NCBI GenBank assembly: GCA_003426165.1
Contig: QUAH01000017.1
Coordinates: 1 to 52,501, forward strand
Length of the DNA: 52,501 nt
Direction of reading: 5' to 3'
Source: Candidatus Saccharicenans subterraneus
GTDB taxonomy: Bacteria; Acidobacteriota; Aminicenantia; Aminicenantales; Saccharicenantaceae
Under the pieces are notes generated by a model. The model worked only from the letters and a program-made list of their open reading frames with translations, did not search any database and had not been told where the DNA came from. The translations under genes were made by a program, and so were the position numbers. Within the stretch, counting starts at the first letter, position 1. Each line of letters begins with the position of its first letter. Below are positions 34,019 through 42,152 of the stretch, one piece after another.

Positions 34019-35032
34019 ATGTCCACGATAAAAAAAAGGTTGTTGGCCGTTTTTTCATTGTGTTTGATACTGCCCTTAGTCTTTCTTAGCTGCGCCCCGG
34101 CCCCGAAGATTCCGGTGGCCGGTCAGGCTCGCGGCCAGGACATGCTGACCCTGCTTCCGGCCGACACCTCGGCCTTCATGGTGGCCGACTGGAACCGCCT
34201 GGTGAACCTCAAGGCCGTTCAGAAAACCATTGAAGAAGATAAAGACCTGGCTGCCTACCGGAAAAAAGCTGAAGCCTTTGTCAACCTGACCCGGGACGTC
34301 TTCCTGGTGGTCGTGGCCGTGGCCGGCGACATGACTAAGCCGGCCGAGAACGCCGTTCTGCTGGTTAACCTAAAGTACGACCGGTCAAAACTGATCCCGG
34401 CCGAGAGCCAGCAGGAATCCAGCCTGGAGTACCACGAGGGGATTCCCTTTTTCCCTTTTATCGAAATCGAAGAATCGGCGGTCGGTTGCCTGGCTTTCCT
34501 GGATGACTCCAACCTGGCCATAGGCTCGGAGAAAGCGGTCAAGAAAATCATCGAGGTCTATAAAGGTAAGGTTCCCAACCTGCTGACCAGCAAGGAAAAG
34601 CGCCCCTACCTCAAGGACATAAACATGAACTCCCTGACCTTCGGCTGGCTGACCGTTCCCACCGGTCTGTTCGAAGCCGAGAGCGGCGATAATCCCGCCT
34701 TCAAGCTGATGGAGAAAGTACGCTACGTTTCTTCTTTCACCGACTACCGGCAGCCAAGTTACACGGCTGAGATCAAGGTCTATGCCGACTCCAGGGACAG
34801 CCACCAGAAGATTGCCGAAACACTGAGCGGGCTCAAGGCCCTGGGACTGGGCCTGAGCGGCCAGGCGCCGGAAGTCGGCCAGGCCCTCAATTCCCTGGAA
34901 ATCACCTCCGGCGAACGCTACGTCAAACTCTATCTCAGCCTTAAAGAAGACCTGATTGACGGCCTGAAGAAAATCATAAGAGAAAGAATGGTCGGCGACC
35001 GGGCCATCCAGAAGGAAAAAACCAGGCCCTGA
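34019..35032 (+). CDS. Putative lipoprotein of unknown function
   Basis: A 337-aa exported protein. Residues 1-25 form a signal peptide that ends VFLSC, a lipobox-like site with Phe at -3, so lipid attachment at Cys25 is likely but not canonical. The mature part begins with Pro/Ala-rich linker, then TLLPADTSAFMVADWNRL, a pattern seen in DUF3352-like or other uncharacterised periplasmic proteins that measure repeated alpha/beta modules. No catalytic motif is visible. AAAGGAG lies 6-8 nt before ATG. It stands alone between divergent and convergent neighbours. I do not recognise a function. Confidence 0.7.
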   Translation: MSTIKKRLLAVFSLCLILPLVFLSCAPAPKIPVAGQARGQDMLTLLPADTSAFMVADWNRLVNLKAVQKTIEEDKDLAAYRKKAEAFVNLTRDVFLVVVAVAGDMTKPAENAVLLVNLKYDRSKLIPAESQQESSLEYHEGIPFFPFIEIEESAVGCLAFLDDSNLAIGSEKAVKKIIEVYKGKVPNLLTSKEKRPYLKDINMNSLTFGWLTVPTGLFEAESGDNPAFKLMEKVRYVSSFTDYRQPSYTAEIKVYADSRDSHQKIAETLSGLKALGLGLSGQAPEVGQALNSLEITSGERYVKLYLSLKEDLIDGLKKIIRERMVGDRAIQKEKTRP

Positions 35033-35079
35033 GTTCAGGGTAAACTTTTCAGTTGGGCTGAGCTGCCTGCGATCCGGGT

Positions 35080-35862
35080 TCAGTCTTCGAACAGGTATTC
35101 CTTGTAGGTAAAAAGCAGGCAGGCCAGCACCAGGAAAACCAGGATTATCCCCGCCAGGATAGCCAGCGCCAGGGCCGGCCCGGTCGGTTCCAGCCTGATG
35201 AAAAGGAAGCCCAGTTTCCCGCTGCTGCTGGTATACTGGGGAAGAAGGGATTTCAGGTAATGGGCCACCGACAGTTTCTGGGTGGTCCCCGGGAAATACT
35301 GAATGACGCTTTCCCAGCCGAAGCCAAAAGCCAGTCCCACCAGAATTGGTTTCTTCAACCAGGTTCCGAGAAAACTGAAAAAGGAAAGATAGGCGGCCAG
35401 GCCCAGCCAGAGGATGACCGAGTAGCGCAGGACGGTCAGCAGGTCCTTCGCCTGGAATTCGGCGTCCAGGTTGAGTATCAGGTATGATAAGAAAACGGCG
35501 AAGACCAGCATGACGGTGGTCAGGCTCAGGTAGGCCAGGTATTTGCCGAGGATGATGGCCGCCCGTCTCACCGGACGGGAAGTCAGGTACGGCAGGGTGC
35601 GGTTATCAAGCTCTTCCACCACGATGGAACTTCCGTAGAAGAGGCCCAGCAGCACGATCAGGAACTGCAGGAAAAAGACCATCAGGAAATTCTGAAAGAT
35701 GACCTGGCCATCCTCGGTCCAGTGGCCGGCCAGCCGGTAGGTCCTGATGACCAGGGCCATCAGCACCGCCATCGAACTCAAAAGGAAAAAGGTCCTGGTC
35801 CGGCCGGACTTCCTGCCCAGGAAGAAGTAGAAGGAAAAGACCCTGAGTATTTCTTCTTTCAT
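35080..35862 (-). CDS. ABC-2 type transporter permease (second pair)
   Basis: A 260-aa integral membrane protein with about six hydrophobic helices. The signature region is the segment GSSIVVEELDNRTLPYLTSR, typical of ABC-2 permeases where a coupling helix precedes TM3 (VRRAAIILGKYLAYLSL). The start was set at the ATG of 35860-35862: GGAAGG lies just upstream and the stop codon of the ATPase gene ends one nucleotide before it. Last gene of a four-gene operon of two ATPase/permease pairs. The substrate is unknown. Related systems export lipids, polysaccharides, drugs or act in membrane-protein removal. Confidence 0.85.
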   Translation of the reverse strand: MKEEILRVFSFYFFLGRKSGRTRTFFLLSSMAVLMALVIRTYRLAGHWTEDGQVIFQNFLMVFFLQFLIVLLGLFYGSSIVVEELDNRTLPYLTSRPVRRAAIILGKYLAYLSLTTVMLVFAVFLSYLILNLDAEFQAKDLLTVLRYSVILWLGLAAYLSFFSFLGTWLKKPILVGLAFGFGWESVIQYFPGTTQKLSVAHYLKSLLPQYTSSSGKLGFLFIRLEPTGPALALAILAGIILVFLVLACLLFTYKEYLFED

Positions 35863-35863
35863 C

Positions 35864-36790
35864 TTACCTTCCCACCAGGTAGTCAAACACAGCCTGCAGG
35901 TTGTCGTCGGGCGAGGTGATCTCTTCCAGGTCCAGACCCGGGTCGAGCACCAGCTCGTTCAAACGGTTGAAGAAGCGGTCGCGGTGGTGAGTCTCGAAGA
36001 CCACGGCCGAGGCTTCCGGTTCAAAGGTGATATTGAGAACATACTCTTCGGCCGCCAGCAGCCTGGCCAGTTCCCGGTACTGGGGCGATTTGACCCGGAT
36101 CATGTGGGGATGGCTGTCCAGAAGCTCCCGGATGAAGTGGATATCTCCCCTGGCCAGAATCTTTCCGTTATGGATCAGGATGATTTCCGAGGTCAGGGCC
36201 TCCACTTCGGGCAGGACGTGGCTGGAGACCACCACCGTTTTCCCGGCATCCCGGAATTCCCTGATCAACCTGATGATGCGCCGCTTGCCGAGGGGGTCCA
36301 GCCCGCTGAGCGGTTCGTCCAGGATCAGGATTTCCGGGTCGTGGGCGATGGTCTGGGCGATCTTGATTCTCTGGCGCATGCCACGGCTGTAACTCCTGAT
36401 TGGCCGCCGGCTGACGTCCTTGAGTTCTACCAGTTCCAGGGCCCGGTTGGCCCGGTCCAGGCACTCTTTCCGGTCGTATCCGTAAAGCGACAGCAGCCCG
36501 GTCAGGAATTCCAGGCCGTTCAGTTCTTCGTAAAAGGCGTCCGATTCCGGGCAGAAGCCCAGCCGCCGGAAAATGTGCCGGTTATTCCAGACGGGCTGAC
36601 CGAAGATCCTGACCTGGCCGATGTTGGCCTTGAGCTGGCCGGTTATGATTTTCATGAAGGTCGACTTGCCGGCCCCGTTTGGACCGAGCAGGGCGGTTAT
36701 CCCGGGCTCGATGTCCAGGGTGATCTCGCTGATGCCCAGGACGTTTCCGTACCAGCGGGAAAGATTCCTGGCCTCGATAACCGCGCTCAC
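35864..36790 (-). CDS. ABC transporter ATP-binding protein (second pair)
   Basis: A 308-aa ATPase. Walker A LLGPNGAGKSTFMKI, signature SYSRGMRQRIKIAQ, Walker B ILILDEPLSGLDPLGKR and the switch His in VSSHVLPEVEAL are all intact, so it should hydrolyse ATP. The C-terminal ~90 residues are an accessory domain usual in ABC-2-type partners. It overlaps the preceding permease gene by 4 nt and is followed, one nucleotide after its stop, by the second permease. Confidence 0.92.
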   Translation of the reverse strand: MSAVIEARNLSRWYGNVLGISEITLDIEPGITALLGPNGAGKSTFMKIITGQLKANIGQVRIFGQPVWNNRHIFRRLGFCPESDAFYEELNGLEFLTGLLSLYGYDRKECLDRANRALELVELKDVSRRPIRSYSRGMRQRIKIAQTIAHDPEILILDEPLSGLDPLGKRRIIRLIREFRDAGKTVVVSSHVLPEVEALTSEIILIHNGKILARGDIHFIRELLDSHPHMIRVKSPQYRELARLLAAEEYVLNITFEPEASAVVFETHHRDRFFNRLNELVLDPGLDLEEITSPDDNLQAVFDYLVGR

Positions 36791-37659
36791 CGGATAACCT
36801 CCACTCCCCTGAGCTTGCGTCTTAAAAAGAAAAAGGACAGCAGGCAGAAAGCGGAAAGAACCAGGAAGGACAGGTACCAGGGCACGGCCAGGGCCGGCTT
36901 GACCTGAAACACGGCCGCGGCCACCTGCTGCAGGTTGCCCGGAATTGACAGGAGGATGGAATAGGGAGAACGGAAGATGACGTAGAATATTCCTCTGGCA
37001 ATCTCCGAAAGATAATAGACAGCAAAAATCAGGGCGATGACATAATTCCGGTTCTTGCTGACAGACGAGGCCAGCAGGACATAGCAGGTGAAGAAGACCA
37101 TCAGGAAGGCAGAATAGATTACAATGGAAAGCGGCAGCCAGGGGTAGTCCAGGAAGAACTTGAAGCTGCCCGAGAACAGAAGCTTCAGCAAAAACAGGAT
37201 GAGGGCCGGGACCAGGGTCAGCAGCCCGACAAAAAACATCACCACCCCGGCCTTTCCCAGAAGGTAGTCAAGCCGGGTCAACGGCCGGGCGAAATACAGC
37301 TGGATGGCTTTATGGCGGAAATCGTCGGCGATGAGGCCGGCCCCGCCCAGGGCCATCAGCAGCAGGATCATAAAAAATATAAAATCCAGGCTGAGGTAGG
37401 TCTTGAAAAACCCGGGGTTAACCTGGAGGGTCCGCTCGGCCCCCTGGGCCATGAACTTGAAATCCTCCAGGCGCTCCGAGATGTAGATACCCACGGCGAA
37501 AGTGATGGCCGGCATAAAAGACAGGGCGAAAAGAAACTTGAAGCGCTTGCGCTGAAAGGCCAGCTTGATGCCGGTCCTGGTGATGGGCCAGAAGGCCCGG
37601 CCCTGACCCTGGAGCTGGCCTTCCCAGTGATGGTAACCCTTTTCCCTGACTTCGGCCAT
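36787..37659 (-). CDS. ABC-2 type transporter permease (first pair)
   Basis: A 290-aa membrane protein with about six helices. The N-terminal 30 residues are cytoplasmic and charged (VREKGYHHWEGQLQGQGRAF). A helix hairpin follows and the segment GAGLIADDFRHKAIQLYFAR before LTRLDYLLGKAGVVMFF, the typical ABC-2 permease element. It overlaps the upstream ATPase gene by one nucleotide (TGATG) and the downstream ATPase gene by four, so all four genes are translationally coupled. Confidence 0.85.
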   Translation of the reverse strand: MAEVREKGYHHWEGQLQGQGRAFWPITRTGIKLAFQRKRFKFLFALSFMPAITFAVGIYISERLEDFKFMAQGAERTLQVNPGFFKTYLSLDFIFFMILLLMALGGAGLIADDFRHKAIQLYFARPLTRLDYLLGKAGVVMFFVGLLTLVPALILFLLKLLFSGSFKFFLDYPWLPLSIVIYSAFLMVFFTCYVLLASSVSKNRNYVIALIFAVYYLSEIARGIFYVIFRSPYSILLSIPGNLQQVAAAVFQVKPALAVPWYLSFLVLSAFCLLSFFFLRRKLRGVEVIR

Positions 37660-38570
37660 CAGTCGACTCCCACCACCCGGGCAAACAGGTCTTCGAGCGA
37701 GGTCTGGCTGCAGACGAACTGCCGGACCTGCACCCGGTTCCTGGCCGCACTCAGAAAAATGCGCCGGCGGTCAAAACCCGGCGGGGTATATACTCTAACC
37801 AGACGGTCTTCGGTCTCTTCCACCCGGCAACCGGCCTCCTCCAGTTCCCGGCGAAAACCGTTGAGCTCTCCTTTAAGCCTGAGCTCATAGAGCTGGTAAT
37901 TGATCATCCTCAGGTCTTCGATGCGCCCGGTGGCCGCGATTTCTCCTTTATTTATGATGACCACCCGGTCGCAGATGAGCTCGATGTCGGCCAGGATGTG
38001 CGAGGACAGCAGCACCCGGATATCCTTGCTGGAGGCGATCTCCCCGATCAGCTCCAGGATTTCCTGCCGGCCGGTCGGGTCCAGGCTGGAAGTGGGCTCG
38101 TCCAGAAATAGAAGCTTGGGGTCGTGAACCAGGGCCTGGGCCAGTTTCAGCCGCTGCTTCATCCCCGAAGAATAGGTATCGACCAGCCGGTAGCGCGACT
38201 CGCCCAGGCCGACGTAGAACAGCACTTCGTGGGCCCTCTTCATGGCTTCCTGGCGCGGCAGGCCGGACAGCTCGCCCATCAGGGCGGTGAAGGTGACAGC
38301 ATCCAGTCCTGGAATGAAGCATTCGTCCTCGGGCATGTAGCCCACCAGGCGCCGGATAAATTTCTGTTCGCTCCGGACATCGTAACCGAGGACTTTACCC
38401 TGGCCTTCAGCCGGGGTCAGAAATCCAAGCATTATTTTAATCAGGGTGCTCTTTCCGGCCCCGTTCGGTCCCAGCAGACCGGTGGCCCCTTCCCCGACGG
38501 TCAGGTTGACCCCGTTCAGGGCCTTGACCTTCCCGTAGGAATAATGGATGTTCTGAAGCTCGATGCTCAT
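37659..38570 (-). CDS. ABC transporter ATP-binding protein (first pair)
   Basis: A 303-aa ATPase: Walker A GLLGPNGAGKSTLIKIM, signature TYSSGMKQRLKLAQ, Walker B LLFLDEPTSSLDPTGR and switch His in LLSSHILADIEL. It is the first gene of the four-gene export operon. The ATG has only a weak GGCGG before it. Two different ATPases and two different permeases in one operon suggest either a heteromeric exporter or two related ones that are expressed together. No promoter with a good -35 was found in 38571-38700. Confidence 0.92.
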   Translation of the reverse strand: MSIELQNIHYSYGKVKALNGVNLTVGEGATGLLGPNGAGKSTLIKIMLGFLTPAEGQGKVLGYDVRSEQKFIRRLVGYMPEDECFIPGLDAVTFTALMGELSGLPRQEAMKRAHEVLFYVGLGESRYRLVDTYSSGMKQRLKLAQALVHDPKLLFLDEPTSSLDPTGRQEILELIGEIASSKDIRVLLSSHILADIELICDRVVIINKGEIAATGRIEDLRMINYQLYELRLKGELNGFRRELEEAGCRVEETEDRLVRVYTPPGFDRRRIFLSAARNRVQVRQFVCSQTSLEDLFARVVGVD

Positions 38571-38700
38571 CCGCCGTCCAGGTTTACCTTATCTTTCATT
38601 TAAATACGAAAGTCGATTGAATTCGGTTTATTTTATCACTTTTAGCAGAAAAAGCGGTCGGCGGCAAAATAATTCTGAAATTTTTCTGCGCGACCAGCTT

Positions 38701-38729
38701 TTGCCTGCGGCCAGCCGATAGTTTATAAT
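38701..38729 (+). promoter_or_regulatory. Sigma70-like promoter for second S9 peptidase
   Basis: TTGCCT at 38701-38706, a 17-bp spacer and TATAAT at 38724-38729. An in-frame ATG at 38728 lies inside the -10 box, so translation must start later, at 38770. Confidence 0.7.
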
Positions 38730-38769
38730 GCTCGGGAAAAATATAGCGGCCATTTTCAGGAGGACCGAT

Positions 38770-40815
38770 ATGAAACGGGCACTAAAAAACCTGGTGATCA
38801 TGGTCATCAGCCTGAGCCTGGGCCTGGCCACGGCCCCGGCCCAGACCAGAAAGGCTCTGACCTTCGACGATTTCATCAAGATTAAAAGGGTTACCGACCC
38901 GCAGCTGGCGCCCGACGGAAAAAACCTGGCCCTGGTCATCACGGCCATGAGCCTGGAGACCAACCGCGGTAACAGCGATATTTACCTGGTGCCGGCCACC
39001 GGCGGAACGCCGGTTCCGTTCGTTTTCAGCCCGGCGGCCGACTTCTTCCCCCGCTGGTCGCCCGACGGCCGGACCCTGGCCTTCATCTCCACCCGGGGCG
39101 GTTCGCCCCAGGTCTGGCTGATACCAGCCGGCGGCGGCGAGGCCCGCAAGGTCACCGATTTTCCCGGCGGGGTCGGTTCCTTCAGCTGGTCCAGGTCGGG
39201 AAAGTTCCTGCTGGTGACCAGCTCGGTTTTCCCGGAATGCCCGGACCTTGAAGCCAACCGGAAGAAATTCGAAGAGCGAGAAGTGAGCAAGGTCAAGGCC
39301 AGAATCTACGACCACCTGCTTTTCCGCCACTGGAATTCCTGGTTCGACGGTACCAGGAGTCACCTTTTCCTGTTTCCGCTGGACGGCGGGAAGCCGCTGG
39401 ACCTGACCCCTGGCGATTACGATACCCCGCCGATTGCCCTGGGCGGCGAGCTCGATTTCTGCCTGGCCCCCGATGAAAAAGAAATCGCCCTGGTGCGCAA
39501 CATCGACCCGGAGTTGAAACTCGGCCTGGGAACGAATAACGATGTTTTCCTGACCCCGCCAGAGGGAAAAAATCTGGAAAAGCTGACCGCCAGCCGGGCC
39601 AACGATATCGACCCCAAATATTCCCCGGACGGCCGCTACCTGGCCTACCGGGCCATGGCCAGGCCGGGCTTTGAAGCTGACCAGCTGGACCTCATTCTCT
39701 ATGACCGGCAGAACAAGACCTTTACCAACCTGACGGAAAAGCTTGATTATTCTTTGAGCGAATTCCTCTGGGCCCCGGACGGCAAAGCCATCTATTTCCT
39801 GTGCGAAGAAAAGGCCCGAACCGCACTGTTCAGAGTGACCCTCTCCGGCGGCAAAATCGAGAAAATCCTGGAAGGACATTACCTGAGCGCCCTGCGGATT
39901 TCTCCAGATGGGCGGACCATCTATGCCCTGAAACAGGCCATCAATCATCCTAACGACGTCTATTCTATCGACCTGGCCAGCAGAAAATTAAGACAGCTCA
40001 CGGACGTCAATGCCGGGTTGCTGGCCGGGCTGGAGATGAACGCCGCCGAGGATTTCTGGTTCGAATCGGAAGGCGACCGGGTGCATGGCCTGCTGCTCAA
40101 GCCGCCCTTCTTCGACCCGAACAAAAAATATCCCCTGGTTATGCTGATTCATGGCGGTCCCCAGGGAGCCTGGCTGGACAATTTTCATTACCGCTGGAAT
40201 GCCCAGATGTTCGCCGCCCCCGGCTATGTTGTGGCCATGGTCAACTTCCACGGGAGCACCGGCTACGGCCAGGCCTTTACCGATTCCATCAGCGGTGACT
40301 GGGGCGGCAAGCCCTACCGCGACCTCATCAAAGCCGTGGGTTATCTGCACGGCACTTACCCGTTCATAGACAGGGACAGGCTGGGAGCGGCCGGGGCCTC
40401 CTATGGCGGCTACATGATTGACTGGATTGGCGGCCAGACCGACATTTTCGACTGCCTCATCAGCCACTCCGGGGTCTTCGACCTCCGCTCCGAGTACGGG
40501 GCCACCGAGGAACTCTGGTTCCCGGAATGGGAGTACCGGGGCACACCCTGGACCAACCCCGAAATGTACCAGAAATTCTCTCCCAGCTACTACGTCCAGA
40601 ATTTTAAGACCCCGACCCTGGTTATCCACAGCGCCAACGACTTCCGGGTGCCGCTGGAGCAGGGCCTGCAATTTTTTACCTCGCTGCAGCGGATGGGGGT
40701 GCCCAGCCGGTTGCTTTACTTCCCGGACGAAGACCATTTCATCCAGAAACCGCTCAACGCCCGGTTGTGGTGGCAGACGGTCCTGGACTGGCTGGCCACT
40801 TACCTTAAAAAATGA
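38770..40815 (+). CDS. S9 family peptidase (prolyl oligopeptidase/acylaminoacyl-peptidase type), exported
   Basis: A 681-aa serine peptidase. The signal peptide is at residues 1-25, with likely cleavage at APAQ. A WD40/PD40-type propeller is at about 35-400, with repeats such as PRWSPDGRTLAFIS and PKYSPDGRYLAYRA. The hydrolase domain has Ser in GAAGASYGGYM (about residue 544), Asp in HSANDFRVP (about 623) and His in DEDHFI (about 655). These enzymes cut short peptides or remove N-acylated residues. The ATG at 38770 has AGGAGG 6 nt upstream and lies about 35 nt after the predicted transcription start. A second, quite different S9 enzyme is encoded at 29694. Confidence 0.93.
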   Translation: MKRALKNLVIMVISLSLGLATAPAQTRKALTFDDFIKIKRVTDPQLAPDGKNLALVITAMSLETNRGNSDIYLVPATGGTPVPFVFSPAADFFPRWSPDGRTLAFISTRGGSPQVWLIPAGGGEARKVTDFPGGVGSFSWSRSGKFLLVTSSVFPECPDLEANRKKFEEREVSKVKARIYDHLLFRHWNSWFDGTRSHLFLFPLDGGKPLDLTPGDYDTPPIALGGELDFCLAPDEKEIALVRNIDPELKLGLGTNNDVFLTPPEGKNLEKLTASRANDIDPKYSPDGRYLAYRAMARPGFEADQLDLILYDRQNKTFTNLTEKLDYSLSEFLWAPDGKAIYFLCEEKARTALFRVTLSGGKIEKILEGHYLSALRISPDGRTIYALKQAINHPNDVYSIDLASRKLRQLTDVNAGLLAGLEMNAAEDFWFESEGDRVHGLLLKPPFFDPNKKYPLVMLIHGGPQGAWLDNFHYRWNAQMFAAPGYVVAMVNFHGSTGYGQAFTDSISGDWGGKPYRDLIKAVGYLHGTYPFIDRDRLGAAGASYGGYMIDWIGGQTDIFDCLISHSGVFDLRSEYGATEELWFPEWEYRGTPWTNPEMYQKFSPSYYVQNFKTPTLVIHSANDFRVPLEQGLQFFTSLQRMGVPSRLLYFPDEDHFIQKPLNARLWWQTVLDWLATYLKK

Positions 40816-41165
40816 GTCAGGGTATTGATATTGGCTAAAGCCCGACGCGGGCTCGGTAAAAAATATAATGATAAGTCCGGGCGCGATGGGTGGCTTGCCG
40901 TTTCCTCCGGGTTCCTGGAATCAATCTGGCAGAAAGGCAGCCGGACCCAATGAAGCCTTGACCGGCTCGGAGCTTGTATTTTTACCAGGAGGGCTCATAA
41001 AATGATAAAAGTTGTCCCTTTGACTCTTTAAATGAATCCTAACTTTTTAATCGCAAATCAAATTCCTGGGCTTAACGATAATAAATAAAAAATTCATCTT
41101 TTTTTTAGTTTATAGAAAAGCACAGTCAAGAAATTTCAATCCGCTGCAGGTCTTAGAAGGCGGGC
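40816..41165. other. 350-nt gap, AT-rich in its second half, with two micro-ORFs
   Basis: The first half has ordinary composition and a small GC-rich stem (40839-40844 with 40848-40853). The stretch from about 40,975 to 41,135 is far richer in A+T than anything around it. In it AGGAGG (about 40,987) is followed 8-9 nt later by an ATG at 41002 that opens a 9-codon reading frame, and a second frame of 18 codons starts at 41032, directly after that stop. Neither can be called a gene; a leader peptide, a decayed gene or chance are all possible. Confidence 0.35.
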
Positions 41166-42131
41166 TTAAAATCCCAACTCCAGAAGAGACAGGGGGTCAA
41201 TCCTGGCCTCGTAAACCCTGACCGCCCAGTGCAGATGGGGCCCGGTGGACAGTCCGGTGGAGCCGGCCAGGCCCACCACCTGACCGGTTTTAACCATCTC
41301 TCCCCTTCTGACCAGCAACCTGGAAAGATGGGAATAGCTGCTGAAAAGCCCCAGGCCGTGGTCGATGATGACAGTTTTTCCAGAATAATAGAGGGCTGAA
41401 GCCAGCACCACCCGTCCGGAATTGGTGGCGGCGATGGGGTGACCGGCCGGCACGGCAATGTCCACCCCGGTATGCACCGAGCGCGGGACGTTATTGTAAA
41501 TTCTCTGCTGCCCGAAGTTTGGATAGAGATTCCCCTCGCAGGGCATCACGAACGGGCCTTCGGCCAGCCAGTCCGAACTGCTGGAGCTATAAACCAGGGC
41601 CAGCAGCTCCGATTCCCTCTTTATCCTGGCCAGGACCTCCCGGGGCGGGGTGACATACTTCTGGTCGACGGTTAATTTTTTCCTGGGAAAATCCCGGCTG
41701 GCCACCTCCAGGTTCACGGCCAGCTTTTCCGCCAGCCGGCCGCCAGACCACAGCTCGACCTCCAGGACCCGCTCCCCGGGCTTCAGCATCACATCCAGGC
41801 CCAGCACCAGGAACTGAGGCCCCGGGTTGCCTTTCTTTAACCAGTGACTGCTTTCGCCGAAGAAAATCCCGGCATAGTCAGAGACTGAACTGGTCCAGAT
41901 AACAAGCAACGGTTCACCGGGCTGGAGCTGCCGGTAACGAAGCTCAAAAACATCGCCCGTACCGGCCTCGACCCTGCGGCTCTCGGCCGCCGCGGCCTGG
42001 TTCACCAGGAATGAAAGTGACACGGCCAGAATCAAGCCAGCCAGAAAAATTAGAACCGCGACAGGTCGCCCTGGTCTGTGGCCGGCCCGGTTAACCAGAC
42101 CACCCGGGTGCAATTTATTCCAGGCTTCCAT
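41166..42131 (-). CDS. M23 family (LytM-type) metallopeptidase, exported
   Basis: A 321-aa protein. A long basic N-terminus precedes one hydrophobic segment (about residues 23-47, VAVLIFLAGLILAVSLSFLV) that works as an uncleaved anchor or signal peptide ending near AAA. Residues about 50-180 form a beta-rich domain. The C-terminal M23 domain is at about 205-315. Zinc ligands are seen in SVHTGVDIAVPAG (HxxxD) and GPHLHWAV (HxH). Such enzymes cut peptidoglycan cross-bridges or regulate amidases. It is 21 nt downstream of the D-aminoacylase-like gene on the same strand, so the two are probably co-transcribed. Confidence 0.9.
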   Translation of the reverse strand: MEAWNKLHPGGLVNRAGHRPGRPVAVLIFLAGLILAVSLSFLVNQAAAAESRRVEAGTGDVFELRYRQLQPGEPLLVIWTSSVSDYAGIFFGESSHWLKKGNPGPQFLVLGLDVMLKPGERVLEVELWSGGRLAEKLAVNLEVASRDFPRKKLTVDQKYVTPPREVLARIKRESELLALVYSSSSSDWLAEGPFVMPCEGNLYPNFGQQRIYNNVPRSVHTGVDIAVPAGHPIAATNSGRVVLASALYYSGKTVIIDHGLGLFSSYSHLSRLLVRRGEMVKTGQVVGLAGSTGLSTGPHLHWAVRVYEARIDPLSLLELGF

Positions 42132-42152
42132 TTTCAGTTATCACCTCTCCGG

